Shown one piece after another: positions 33,899 through 41,416 of a stretch of 64,000 bases of DNA. Source of the DNA: Candidatus Saccharibacteria bacterium UBA6664 (GTDB lineage: Bacteria > Patescibacteriota > Saccharimonadia > Saccharimonadales > Saccharimonadaceae); contig DKKO01000006.1 in the NCBI GenBank assembly GCA_002455275.1, positions 49,537-113,536 of the forward strand, written 5' to 3'. The notes under the pieces were generated by a model. That model was not told the DNA's origin, did not search any database, and saw nothing but the letters and a program-made list of their open reading frames with translations. Within the stretch, counting starts at the first letter, position 1; each line of letters begins with the position of its first letter. The position numbers were made by a program, and so were the translations under genes.

Positions 33899-34279
33899 AT
33901 GACCGATAAAAAACGTATTTTGCTCGTTGAAGACGATGAAACACTGAGCGAGGTGTATCGTTCACGACTCGACCTTGAAGGCTTTGAGGTTAAGGTAGTC
34001 GCCAACGGCGAAGATGCACTTTCAACCGCGATGGAATACAAGCCTGACTTGATTTTGCTCGATGCGATGATGCCGAAAATTAGTGGCTTTGACGTGCTCG
34101 ATATTTTGCGAAACACTCCTGAAACCACCAACATTCGCGTAGTGATGCTCACCGCACTGAGTCAGCCAAAAGACAAGCAGCGTGCCGAAGAACTCGGAGC
34201 AGATGATTACTTGGTAAAATCACAGGTGGTAATAGGTGACGTCGTGGCACGCGTGAAGCACCACCTCGGTATCAAATAA
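33899..34279 (+). CDS. Stand-alone response regulator receiver
   Basis: A 126-residue CheY-like receiver with no output domain. The acidic pocket is Glu11-Asp12-Asp13, the phospho-acceptor Asp55 (LILLDAMMPK), the switch Thr85 (VVMLTALSQ) and Lys107 (YLVKSQ). Single receivers act by protein contact or in phosphorelays. No kinase is adjacent; the nearest is at 40.3 kb, followed by a second lone receiver. A TAGTAT box (33885-33890) ends 8 bases before the ATG. Confidence 0.9.
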   Translation: MTDKKRILLVEDDETLSEVYRSRLDLEGFEVKVVANGEDALSTAMEYKPDLILLDAMMPKISGFDVLDILRNTPETTNIRVVMLTALSQPKDKQRAEELGADDYLVKSQVVIGDVVARVKHHLGIK

Positions 34280-34326
34280 ACGATACAAGCTGGCATAACA
34301 AATAAGTTTATGCTATTATATAGCTA

Positions 34327-34470
34327 ATGAGTACTGAATTTGATGACGTGCATGGCACGTTTTTTCTTGACCACGGCTGGGTTGAAGTTCAGCCCCTGGT
34401 CATTTTGCCACCCTGCGAGAGTGAGCTTGGGTTTGTTGCGGGCCTTGCGCTAGCACTTGAAGATGCCTGA
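34327..34470 (+). CDS. Very small acidic protein, 47 residues
   Basis: An unrecognised mini-protein starting MSTEFDDVHGTFFLDHGW and ending ELGFVAGLALALEDA. It has no signal peptide; the C-terminal half is mildly hydrophobic. Support for it being real is the promoter: TATTAT with a TGC extension (34314-34319) ends 7 bases before the ATG, the same pattern as for proven genes nearby. It is one of three tiny genes in a row. Confidence 0.5.
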   Translation: MSTEFDDVHGTFFLDHGWVEVQPLVILPPCESELGFVAGLALALEDA

Positions 34471-34491
34471 GCGCAGAAAAGCATGAGCATA

Positions 34492-34520
34492 TTGACAAAA
34501 TAGCTATTTTTTGCTATAAT
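34492..34520 (+). promoter_or_regulatory. Fully consensus promoter flanked by TAGCTA repeats
   Basis: TTGACA (34492-34497), a 17-base spacer and TATAAT (34515-34520) with TGC extension: every recognition element is consensus. The ATG at 34527 follows after 6 bases. TAGCTA occurs at 34501-34506 and again at 34522-34527, 21 bases apart (two helical turns), bracketing the -10, and could be an operator. Confidence 0.85.
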
Positions 34521-34526
34521 GTAGCT

Positions 34527-34844
34527 ATGACGAACATTGAAACAAACACAAGAGCGACAATGCCACTCCCATCGGATAAAATACCTTCAGCGAGTGAATT
34601 AAAATCTACTGCACTGGATGTTGTACGTGAAGCGCGCAGGTTGCGACGTCGTGCCGTATTGAGTAGGATTACGCTTGGTCTCATTGCACCTGAAGGCCCA
34701 CGAGATTCAGCGCCTGGCGATATCGACCCAGAAGCGCCACTTGGCTATACCGATTCGGGTGAACCTAAGAAAGTAACCAATCTTCACATTGTAGACCCGG
34801 AAGGTAAAAAGCCGACCAAAGTAATCAAAGTAAAGAACTGGTAG
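34527..34844 (+). CDS. Small unknown protein, 105 residues
   Basis: I do not recognise it. The N-terminal 35 residues are polar, a basic helix follows (VVREARRLRRRAVLSRIT), then an acidic Pro-rich segment (APEGPRDSAPGDIDPEAP) and a basic end (GKKPTKVIKVKNW). There is no membrane segment. It is driven by the best promoter in the window and followed 10 bases later by another small gene with a Shine-Dalgarno, so the two form an operon. Abundant expression is likely; the role is unknown. Confidence 0.65.
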   Translation: MTNIETNTRATMPLPSDKIPSASELKSTALDVVREARRLRRRAVLSRITLGLIAPEGPRDSAPGDIDPEAPLGYTDSGEPKKVTNLHIVDPEGKKPTKVIKVKNW

Positions 34845-34854
34845 GAGAATTGCA

Positions 34855-35148
34855 ATGACAAGTGAATTTGGTCCTAGTCCATCACACGAACATACCGAAC
34901 AGCCAGAAGGCGTGCCAGCTATTTTAACTCATGATGGTGCAGACGTGGCAGGATACGTGATTGATGTAATGCGAGATGCCGAAGGCAATGCTGTTCGCTA
35001 TCGCTTTGTGTCGGAAGATGGTGCTTTGGGCACGGTCGTGGCAGTAGGCGATCCGGTACTAACACTTATGGGCGAGCCCGACTTCGATAATAAAACGGGG
35101 CGAGCTTCTCTCGAAGACCGTTTAGACGGCGACACTACTGAAGAATAA
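34855..35148 (+). CDS. Small acidic unknown protein, 97 residues
   Basis: An unrecognised acidic protein, probably a small beta-barrel or SH3-like fold judging by alternating strands (AILTHDGADVAGYVIDVM, VRYRFVSEDGALGTVVAVGDPVL). The N-terminus is polar with two His; the tail is acidic. It is translated from an ATG with TAGGAG 7 bases upstream, in one operon with the 105-residue gene, and ends before a convergent terminator. Confidence 0.65.
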   Translation: MTSEFGPSPSHEHTEQPEGVPAILTHDGADVAGYVIDVMRDAEGNAVRYRFVSEDGALGTVVAVGDPVLTLMGEPDFDNKTGRASLEDRLDGDTTEE

Positions 35149-35166
35149 TAGAAATTGCTGCAACTA

Positions 35167-35191
35167 AAATCGCCTCCGATGGAGGCGATTT
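35167..35191. terminator. Bidirectional terminator between convergent genes
   Basis: AAATCGCCTCC (35167-35177) pairs perfectly with GGAGGCGATTT (35181-35191) around a GAT loop. It lies between the stop of the 97-residue gene and the stop of reverse-strand rpmA; the A and T ends of the stem serve each strand. Confidence 0.85.
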
Positions 35192-35206
35192 CGCATAAAA
35201 ACTAGT

Positions 35207-35479
35207 TTACTCGACTACTACTTGAGTACGAGGGGCGGTTTTGCCAGTAAAGCGACGTACCTTTACCTTTTTGAAGGCAACAGTGCCGTCTTGAGCAGCA
35301 TGAATAGTGAAGTTGCGACTCATAAAGGTGCCAGGACCTGCAACTTTGGTGCTGCCTGTTTGGCGTACTAATACTTCGCCTTCAGAGACTTTTTGGCCAC
35401 CAAAACGCTTCACGCCGAGACGTGCACCAGCATTGTTGTGGATGTTCTTACTTGAACCACCAGCTTTGACGTGTGACAT
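35207..35479 (-). CDS. rpmA: 50S ribosomal protein L27
   Basis: L27 reaches into the peptidyl-transferase centre with its N-terminal arm. The 90-residue protein starts MSHVKAGGSSKNIHNNAGARLGVKRFGGQKV, close to the family consensus (AHKKAGGSSRNGRDSxGQRLGVKRFGG), and continues through VLVRQTGSTKVAGPG. The usual rplU partner is not adjacent. It has no N-terminal extension needing cleavage as in Firmicutes. The start ATG has the Shine-Dalgarno AAGGAGT on the minus strand. Confidence 0.96.
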   Translation of the reverse strand: MSHVKAGGSSKNIHNNAGARLGVKRFGGQKVSEGEVLVRQTGSTKVAGPGTFMSRNFTIHAAQDGTVAFKKVKVRRFTGKTAPRTQVVVE

Positions 35480-35519
35480 AGCTGCTTACTCCTTAGGTTG
35501 CTATTAATCAATCTGTACA

Positions 35520-35548
35520 ATTGTACTAAAGTTTCATCGTTTTTGCAA
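35520..35548 (-). promoter_or_regulatory. Promoter of rpmA
   Basis: Read on the minus strand: TTGCAA (35543-35548), a 17-base spacer, TACAAT (35520-35525). The leader of about 34 bases carries the ribosome site. Confidence 0.65.
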
Positions 35549-35561
35549 GAGGTGAGGTGGC

Positions 35562-36716
35562 TTAGATTTTTGTAAGAACCAGTAGCTGCCGGGCAACTAT
35601 TTGGTCTTCACGAAAATATAGAAGCTCACGCGACCTTACGTGGGTAAGCGCGTGTTCGCTATAGCCAAGCGAATCAAGATTTTCAACCAGAGGTAAATGA
35701 GTAAACATGCCTCTCCCATCACGCCAGGCGGGCACCGCAAGGCACAGTGGCGTGCCAGGGCTAAGTTGGCCAGCGATGTTTTTAAGAAAATTCGAGATGA
35801 TATGGTTACAATTTCCCCGTACTTCCTTGAGTTTCATGCTTGATGGTGGGGCAGAAAACGGTTGTCCAAGGTAGGTTTCGGCCACCACGGCATCAATCGG
35901 CTTCTTCCAGCTTGCTGTCATGGCGTCGGCTTCTTCCAGTGTGGCGTCAGTTGAAAGCGCATACTTTTCTTTGAGCCATTTCATATTTATCTCGCTGTAT
36001 CGAACCATTTTTTCAGCTAAATCAGTACCATATACGTCGTGTCCTAGCAGGGCAGCTTCCTGCAATACAACACCAGTGCCACAGAACGGGTCGAGTACAC
36101 GCCCCTCATGCGTTCCAGATAGGTTTACCATCATCAGCGCAAGCTTTGGTGGCAACATGCCGACAAAAGCATCAGTTTTTGGCCGTGCTTGGTCGCGGGC
36201 AGCAAACGCTTCGAAGTCTTGCACTTGAGTAACTTGCCCAAGTACTGTTTCATTGCCAACTTTAATGCCCACTAGCTCCATGCCAAGAGGTGAAGTGAGG
36301 GAGTTGTGGTAGGTTTGCGCGCTAGAAAGCTCTGCGTGCGTATTTGGGATAACTCGAACTGAGCGACCAGCGTTCTTCACGACTTTTTTCAGCGAAAGCA
36401 TGTTGGCGTTGATACGATCTATCGGCATGTCGAAACCATACAGGCTAATGCCAAGTTTTAGCTTACCCTCGGGGACGTATTGCAGATGTTTCGGAAGCTC
36501 TCGCCGGCAGTAATCGAACACTTTTTGTGGGTTGGCTGTCGGCAGGGTTGTAAGATGTTTCGCGACCTTTGTGGTGCCACCCAAACGCTCCAAAGATATG
36601 TCGGCATCGACAAAAGCAAATTGATCGGCGAATGGCTCAATTGTTTGCGCACCAAAAACTTGCTCAAGCTCGGCCAAGCCTAGTGCAGGTTGTCGTCCTA
36701 AAATCGCGATTTGCAT
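35562..36716 (-). CDS. Trm11/Trm14-like tRNA guanine-N2 methyltransferase
   Basis: A THUMP-type RNA methyltransferase of about 384 residues, starting at the ATG read as MQIAILGRQPALGLAELEQVFG, the usual beginning of the TRM11 group. The N-terminal half is the RNA-binding part, and the C-terminal half is a SAM-binding Rossmann fold with LDPFCGTGVVLQEAALLGHDVYGTDL. The catalytic-loop position, usually (N/D)PPY, reads AETYLGQP, which is unusual. An upstream extension of the frame to 36857 lies in the promoter region and is rejected. The minus-strand TATACT (36726-36731) ends 9 bases before this ATG. It probably modifies tRNA at G10 or a nearby guanine. Confidence 0.8.
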   Translation of the reverse strand: MQIAILGRQPALGLAELEQVFGAQTIEPFADQFAFVDADISLERLGGTTKVAKHLTTLPTANPQKVFDYCRRELPKHLQYVPEGKLKLGISLYGFDMPIDRINANMLSLKKVVKNAGRSVRVIPNTHAELSSAQTYHNSLTSPLGMELVGIKVGNETVLGQVTQVQDFEAFAARDQARPKTDAFVGMLPPKLALMMVNLSGTHEGRVLDPFCGTGVVLQEAALLGHDVYGTDLAEKMVRYSEINMKWLKEKYALSTDATLEEADAMTASWKKPIDAVVAETYLGQPFSAPPSSMKLKEVRGNCNHIISNFLKNIAGQLSPGTPLCLAVPAWRDGRGMFTHLPLVENLDSLGYSEHALTHVRSRELLYFREDQIVARQLLVLTKI

Positions 36717-36755
36717 ACTATTAGTAGTATACGGCAAACAGGGAGGCAATGTATA

Positions 36756-37808
36756 ATGAAAGATATGTCGCTTAGAGGTTGGATTAGTGCGGTTACTTTG
36801 ATACTGTTGGGTGTCATAGTATTCTTGGCTCGCGATGAGATTGTACACGCGTGGCACTTGCTCGGCAGCGTTAACCTTTGGATCTTGGCGCTTCTTTTCC
36901 CGCTACAGCTAATAGCGTATTACGCCGCGGGCGAAATGATATTTAGCTATCTTCGTTCTAAGGATGCGATTAGCAAAGTAAAACGTGTCACGCAAATGCG
37001 AATGGCGCTTGAAATGAATTTTGTAAATCATGTGCTACCAAGCGGAGGGGTCAGTGGTATCTCGTATATGAGCTGGCGTTTGGGCAAATACGGTGTTAGC
37101 CCAGGTCGGGCTACGGCCGCGCAAGCAGTTCGTTATGCTATGGGCCTGCTGGCTGCCATGGTGTTGGTGGCACTTGCGGTATTCGCTGTTACGATAGACG
37201 GCAATATCAACCGTTGGATTATTCTTATTAGCGCCGGTATCGTGTCGATTATGGGTTTTGGCACCATAGGCCTAGTGTACTTGGTAAACAGCAAGCAGCG
37301 CATGGAAGATTTGTCTGCTTGGTTAAGTAAAAGAGTGAACCACTTTGTTTCAAGATTAACCCGCGGAAAAAAGCGTGTGGTATTGCGCGAAGTGAAAGTG
37401 CTCGAATTTTTTACGGACATCCACGACGAATACAATAGTCTGAAGCGAGATCGACGTATTTTGCGACAACCATTTTGGTGGGCGGTGGTATTTACATTGG
37501 CAGACGCGAGCTTGTTTGCTGTAACGTTTTGGGCACTTGGTCAAAACGTAAACTTCGCGCCGGTGCTCATTGCATACGTGTTGGCTTCTATCGCGGGGTT
37601 TATTGTGGTTACCCCGGGTGGAGCAGGAGCGTATGAAGCAATCATGGTGACATTTCTCGCAATCGCAGGTATCAGCTCGGGCGTAGCAATCGCAGGTATT
37701 ATTTTGGCGCGCGTCGTGATTTTGTTTACCACCATTGCACTTGGCTATTTGTTTTATCAACACGCAGTATTTAAGTATGGAAAAGGAAACAGTCCGATTA
37801 AGCGTTAG
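36756..37808 (+). CDS. LPG-synthase-TM/flippase-like integral membrane protein
   Basis: The roughly 350-residue protein has eight or more membrane segments and the hallmarks of the UPF0104/LPG_synthase_TM family: MNFVNHVLPSGGVSGISY, GRATAAQAVRYAMG, and VTPGGAGAYEAIMV near the C-terminus. Members flip or transfer lipids and glycolipids. Two starts are possible: the ATG at 36756, with GGGAGG 9 bases upstream, or the ATG at 36765, which is 7 bases after TATAAT (36752-36757). I prefer 36756. It overlaps xseA by 32 bases. Confidence 0.82.
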   Translation: MKDMSLRGWISAVTLILLGVIVFLARDEIVHAWHLLGSVNLWILALLFPLQLIAYYAAGEMIFSYLRSKDAISKVKRVTQMRMALEMNFVNHVLPSGGVSGISYMSWRLGKYGVSPGRATAAQAVRYAMGLLAAMVLVALAVFAVTIDGNINRWIILISAGIVSIMGFGTIGLVYLVNSKQRMEDLSAWLSKRVNHFVSRLTRGKKRVVLREVKVLEFFTDIHDEYNSLKRDRRILRQPFWWAVVFTLADASLFAVTFWALGQNVNFAPVLIAYVLASIAGFIVVTPGGAGAYEAIMVTFLAIAGISSGVAIAGIILARVVILFTTIALGYLFYQHAVFKYGKGNSPIKR

Positions 37809-38880
37809 CGACTTTGTCGCGCTTACTAATCAGACGCTCGAGTATGCCTACCCCAGCGTCGAGGTTGAAGGTGAAGTGGCGAGCTTTAAAGTAAACCAGC
37901 AAAAATTTGTCTTCTTCGACTTAAAAGATGATAACTCGAGCGTTGGCTGCTTTATGACCATCTGGCAGCTTCGACAGCCAATCGAAGATGGTATGAGGGT
38001 CATTGTTACGGCAACGCCGAAGCTTACAAACTGGGGTAAGTTTAGCCTCACCGTGCGGGCTATTCGTCCGAGTGGCGAGGGGAGCTTGAAGAAAAGCTTT
38101 GAGCTACTAAAGGCAAAGCTTGAAAAAGAAGGGTTGTTTGCTTTAGAGCGCAAGCGAGCATTACCGCCCCTACCAAAACGTATAGCGGTGGTAAGTAGCA
38201 CTCAAGCAGCGGGCTACGCTGACTTTATAAAAATTCTCAATGATAGATTCGGTGGTTTACACATCGAAGTCGCTCATGTGCAAGTGCAAGGTGAGGTTGC
38301 TGCCGACCAAATGATTCGTGCTATCAAACATTTCAACACACAGGAAGAACTGGCTGATGTATTGGTACTGATTCGTGGAGGCGGAAGCGCCGATGATTTA
38401 AGCTCGTTCAATGATGAACTATTGGTACGCGAAGTCGCGGCAAGTCGTATACCTGTGCTTACCGGTATTGGCCATGAAACAGACGAAAGTCTGGTTGATT
38501 TGGCTGCGGACGTACGTGGGGCAACCCCAAGTAACGCCGCGCAGATTCTTGTGCCAGACAAACGTGAAATAGTGCAACAGGTGAGCCACTTGGTGCGAGG
38601 TATCATTCCGACTGTAGAACACGCCATTGAACTTGAACAACAGCAATTACGACAAATGCTTGAGGCAAGTATGCAGGTGTTTCATTCGCGTATTGAACTA
38701 GCCGAGAATGAACGAAACGCTCTTGAGCGAGTTCTGGCACAGCTAGATCCCCGAGCCGTTCTGGCGCGTGGCTACAGTATCGTTCGCGGCAAGATTGAAG
38801 CAGGACAACGTATAGAGATTGAACAACTAACTAAACAGATTACAGCGGAGGTAACCAATGTCAAAAGCATCAACAATTGA
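37777..38880 (+). CDS. xseA: Exodeoxyribonuclease VII large subunit
   Basis: With XseB it forms exonuclease VII, which degrades single-stranded DNA from both ends. From the ATG at 37777 (367 residues) there is an N-terminal OB-fold (VEVEGEVASFK...FVFFDLKDD), the catalytic domain with PKRIAVVSSTQAAGYADFIKIL, LIRGGGSADDLSSFNDE and GIGHETDESLVDLAADVRGATPSNAA, and a short coiled coil before the C-terminal LDPRAVLARGYSIV. The coiled-coil arm is shorter than in E. coli. The start lies inside the 3' end of the flippase gene, and the end overlaps xseB by 23 bases. Confidence 0.93.
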   Translation: MEKETVRLSVSDFVALTNQTLEYAYPSVEVEGEVASFKVNQQKFVFFDLKDDNSSVGCFMTIWQLRQPIEDGMRVIVTATPKLTNWGKFSLTVRAIRPSGEGSLKKSFELLKAKLEKEGLFALERKRALPPLPKRIAVVSSTQAAGYADFIKILNDRFGGLHIEVAHVQVQGEVAADQMIRAIKHFNTQEELADVLVLIRGGGSADDLSSFNDELLVREVAASRIPVLTGIGHETDESLVDLAADVRGATPSNAAQILVPDKREIVQQVSHLVRGIIPTVEHAIELEQQQLRQMLEASMQVFHSRIELAENERNALERVLAQLDPRAVLARGYSIVRGKIEAGQRIEIEQLTKQITAEVTNVKSINN

Positions 38881-39055
38881 GGAGAAAATGACTGAGCTAC
38901 GAGCTCTCGTCGCATGGTTTGAGAGCGATGAATTTCAACTAGAGGCCGCATCGGCCAAATTTACCGAAGCCAGCAAACTCGCAAAAGAAATCGAAGAAGA
39001 TTTAGCGAAACTAAAAAATACTGTTAACGTGCTGAAACAATCATTCGATTCATGA
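38858..39055 (+). CDS. xseB: Exodeoxyribonuclease VII small subunit
   Basis: The 65-residue helical partner of XseA, beginning MSKASTIEEKMTELRALVAWFESDEFQLEAASAKFTEASKLAKEIEEDLAKL, which matches the XseB helix-hairpin pattern (E-LE-IV--LE---LSLEE). The family normally has 70-80 residues. It starts 23 bases before the xseA stop, and its TGA overlaps the next ATG (ATGA). Confidence 0.85.
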   Translation: MSKASTIEEKMTELRALVAWFESDEFQLEAASAKFTEASKLAKEIEEDLAKLKNTVNVLKQSFDS

Positions 39056-39561
39056 TTTTACTTTGGATAGTTTTCGCGATAGCACTTGTATTCGCAGCAG
39101 TTGTAGCCGTGGGTGCGCCATATGTGCCAAGCAAACGAAAAGATCTCGTCGATGCATTTGATGAATTGTACCCAATTTCGAAAAATGACTTGGTATTAGA
39201 CATTGGTTCGGGCGATGGAATAGTACTACGCGAAGTTGCCAGGCGTGGTGGTAGGGCAGTAGGCATCGAAATTAACCCGATATTGGTACTCATAAGCAAG
39301 TGGCTGTCACGAAGCGATGTACCGGTGCATACGCAGCTCGCAAATTTGTGGCGATTTAATTTTCCCACCAGCACAACACTCGTGTACGTGTTTGGTGAAT
39401 CACGTGATATAGGGCGCATGAGCAGAAAAATTCAGTCTGAAGTAGACCGGCTTGGCCACGATGTGCGGGTGATGAGCTATGGCTTCGAAATTCCGGGCGC
39501 TAAACAGCTCGCCAGAACCAAAACACATTTTCTCTACAAGTTCAGTCCTTTACAGAAGTAA
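39052..39561 (+). CDS. Membrane-anchored SAM-dependent methyltransferase (ANTKMT/FAM173-like)
   Basis: The 169-residue protein has an N-terminal membrane helix (about 2-22), a PYVPSKRKDLVDAFDEL linker and a small Rossmann methyltransferase with LVLDIGSGDGIVLREVARRGGRAVGIEINPILV. The layout, one membrane helix followed by a compact methyltransferase, and the 'GSGDG...GIEINP' pattern resemble the FAM173/ANTKMT lysine methyltransferases that act on membrane proteins such as ATP synthase c subunits. The substrate here is unknown. ATGA overlap with xseB. Confidence 0.65.
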   Translation: MILLWIVFAIALVFAAVVAVGAPYVPSKRKDLVDAFDELYPISKNDLVLDIGSGDGIVLREVARRGGRAVGIEINPILVLISKWLSRSDVPVHTQLANLWRFNFPTSTTLVYVFGESRDIGRMSRKIQSEVDRLGHDVRVMSYGFEIPGAKQLARTKTHFLYKFSPLQK

Positions 39562-39577
39562 AAAGCACAAGTATAAT
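39549..39577 (+). promoter_or_regulatory. Promoter of the 39584 gene
   Basis: TTTACA (39549-39554) at the end of the previous gene, a 17-base spacer, TATAAT (39572-39577), then 6 bases to the ATG. Confidence 0.7.
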
Positions 39578-39583
39578 GACCGC

Positions 39584-40243
39584 ATGATACCAGTTTCTCG
39601 AACTCACGAACACGGCATGAGTGCCGGCATTATTACAGCAATCGTACTTCTCACTATTGGTGTGATTGGCATGACAGGTCTTGCCGTATGGTCATTTGTA
39701 AATTATCGCGACCAAAAAAGTAACGTCGATGCCAAAATCGCTTCAGCAGTAGCGGAAGCCGAAAAAGTGCAGGCTGATAAAGACGAAGCAAAATTCGCCG
39801 AGCGCGAGAAAGAACCAAACCGCACATTCGCTGGCCCGGCCGATTACGGTCAGCTAAGCTTTAGTTATCCAAAAACGTGGAGCGTGTACGTAGAGAGTGA
39901 CATTACTAATGGCGGTGACTTTGAAGCCTACTTAAACCCGATTTCCGTGCCACCTGTTAATCCTAAGCAGCGTTTCGCCCTTCGTGTCACAATACTCGAG
40001 AAAGAGTACAACGAAGTAGTTGATGACTATTCAAACCTTGTTGAAGATGGCGATTTGCGCAGTCGTTCGTTTAGTGCCAATGGTCAAAATGGCACACGCC
40101 TTGATGGTAACTTCTCTAAAGACATTCGTGGCGCAGCTGTGCTGTTCAAAATTCGTGACAAAACCGCGGTTATTCAAACAGATGCAGATACCTTCAAGTC
40201 TGATTTCGAAAAGATCATTAAGACGATTAGCTTTAACCAATAG
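39584..40243 (+). CDS. Membrane-anchored protein with PsbP-like extracellular domain
   Basis: From the ATG at 39584 (219 residues) there is a short polar N-terminus, one membrane helix (about 13-38), a charged linker with Ala/Glu/Lys (KIASAVAEAEKVQADKDEAKF) and an extracellular domain of about 150 residues. That domain, YGQLSFSYPKTWSVYVESD...FKIRDKTAVIQTDADTFKSDFEKIIKTISF, resembles the PsbP/Mog1 fold found in small secreted bacterial proteins. A longer frame to 39479 overlaps the methyltransferase and is not supported. The function is unknown. Confidence 0.7.
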   Translation: MIPVSRTHEHGMSAGIITAIVLLTIGVIGMTGLAVWSFVNYRDQKSNVDAKIASAVAEAEKVQADKDEAKFAEREKEPNRTFAGPADYGQLSFSYPKTWSVYVESDITNGGDFEAYLNPISVPPVNPKQRFALRVTILEKEYNEVVDDYSNLVEDGDLRSRSFSANGQNGTRLDGNFSKDIRGAAVLFKIRDKTAVIQTDADTFKSDFEKIIKTISFNQ

Positions 40244-40294
40244 AATCACACAATTCTAGCTGCTCATGCTTGGCATGTCATAGTACCACCATGC

Positions 40295-40300
40295 TACACT
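40295..40300 (+). promoter_or_regulatory. -10 box of the histidine kinase-receiver-recO operon
   Basis: TACACT with a TGC extension ends 10 bases before the ATG; TTGGCA at 40270-40275 is a possible -35 with a long 19-base spacer. Confidence 0.4.
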
Positions 40301-40310
40301 AGATGTAGCT

Positions 40311-41042
40311 ATGGAGGCCGCCAAGGGGAATAATAACAGAGGTGGGAGCAACCAATCAGACTTGTCGTCGGTGGTTGTCGCGGCTCATGAACTCAAATCG
40401 CCATTAGTGCTTATGCGCCAACTCGCATTAGACATTGCTAGCGGCAAACTTTCAAATGAAGAACAGCGACGAGTAGTTGATCAATTAGTACACGTCAGTG
40501 AAAAAGGCTTGCGTCTTACGAGCGACCTAACTCGAGCGGAGGCCGTACAGTCGGTACTATTTGATATGCAGCCGGTCAATGCAATCAGCGTGTGCGATGA
40601 CGTAGCCGATGAGCTTGCGGGCCTATATAATGCGCATGGCCGTAGCCTTAAGCGTTCACGTATCCGTGCCTTACCACCCGTTGTGGCGAATCGAGACTTG
40701 TTACGGCGTATATTGGTTGGTTTCGCCGACAACGCACTGCATTATAGCGACATAGACGGTGTAGTAGAACTGCACGCGCAGTTGCTGCGTGATAAAAAGC
40801 TTGTGCGCCTCGGTGTACGCGATTACGGTCCGGCGCTTTCAAATAAAAACTGGCGACAACTTGTGCGAAACCTCGGCGCTACTCAGCCAGTGCAGGCGAG
40901 ACCGCAAAGCAGCGGGCTTGGGCTGTACATCGCACATCAATTTGCGGTAAGCATGAATGGCCGAATCGGCGCAGTGCGGCATCGCGACGGCGCATCATTT
41001 TACGTAGAATTACCAATTTCGCAACAGCTTACACTGCTATGA
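40311..41042 (+). CDS. Soluble histidine kinase without sensor domain
   Basis: The 243-residue protein holds only the kinase core. The dimerisation/phospho-acceptor helix has VVAAHELKSPLVLMRQLAL (His26), the N-box is FADNALHYS (Asn141), the G1 box GVRDYGPAL, and the G2 box SSGLGLYIAHQFA. There is no membrane helix, PAS, GAF or HAMP part, so any signal must come through a partner. It overlaps the receiver gene by 4 bases (ATGA), which in turn overlaps recO, so kinase, receiver and RecO are translated together. Its stimulus is unknown. Confidence 0.85.
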   Translation: MEAAKGNNNRGGSNQSDLSSVVVAAHELKSPLVLMRQLALDIASGKLSNEEQRRVVDQLVHVSEKGLRLTSDLTRAEAVQSVLFDMQPVNAISVCDDVADELAGLYNAHGRSLKRSRIRALPPVVANRDLLRRILVGFADNALHYSDIDGVVELHAQLLRDKKLVRLGVRDYGPALSNKNWRQLVRNLGATQPVQARPQSSGLGLYIAHQFAVSMNGRIGAVRHRDGASFYVELPISQQLTLL

Positions 41043-41416
41043 GCGAAGCGGTTCGTGTAGTAATTGTTGAAGACGACACCTGGCTCGCCGAGCACTATAT
41101 GAGAGTTCTGCGAAGAAGTGGCTACGAAGTATATCATGCACCACATGCGCTTGCAGCAATTGATGTGATTGACCAAGTAGTGCCAGATGTTATCGTGCTC
41201 GATGTGCTGCTTACGGGTACTACGGCGTTAGCATTGTTGCACGAACTACAGTCGCACGAAGATTTGGCGAATATTCCGGTAATACTTGCGACAAATTTGG
41301 CAGACCAAATCGCACTCGACGACGTAGCATCGTATGGCGTGAGGCGAATCGTCGACAAAGCCAGTATGCAGCCCGAAGACATAGCTATCGCCGTGCGGAG
41401 TGTGGCAAAACCATGA
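41039..41416 (+). CDS. Stand-alone response regulator receiver
   Basis: A 125-residue receiver with Glu11-Asp12-Asp13, phospho-acceptor Asp55 (VIVLDVLLTG), switch Thr85 (VILATNLAD) and Lys107 (RRIVDKASM). It has no output domain. As the cognate receiver of the overlapping kinase it must act through protein contact; no DNA-binding part exists in the operon. Confidence 0.88.
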   Translation: MSEAVRVVIVEDDTWLAEHYMRVLRRSGYEVYHAPHALAAIDVIDQVVPDVIVLDVLLTGTTALALLHELQSHEDLANIPVILATNLADQIALDDVASYGVRRIVDKASMQPEDIAIAVRSVAKP

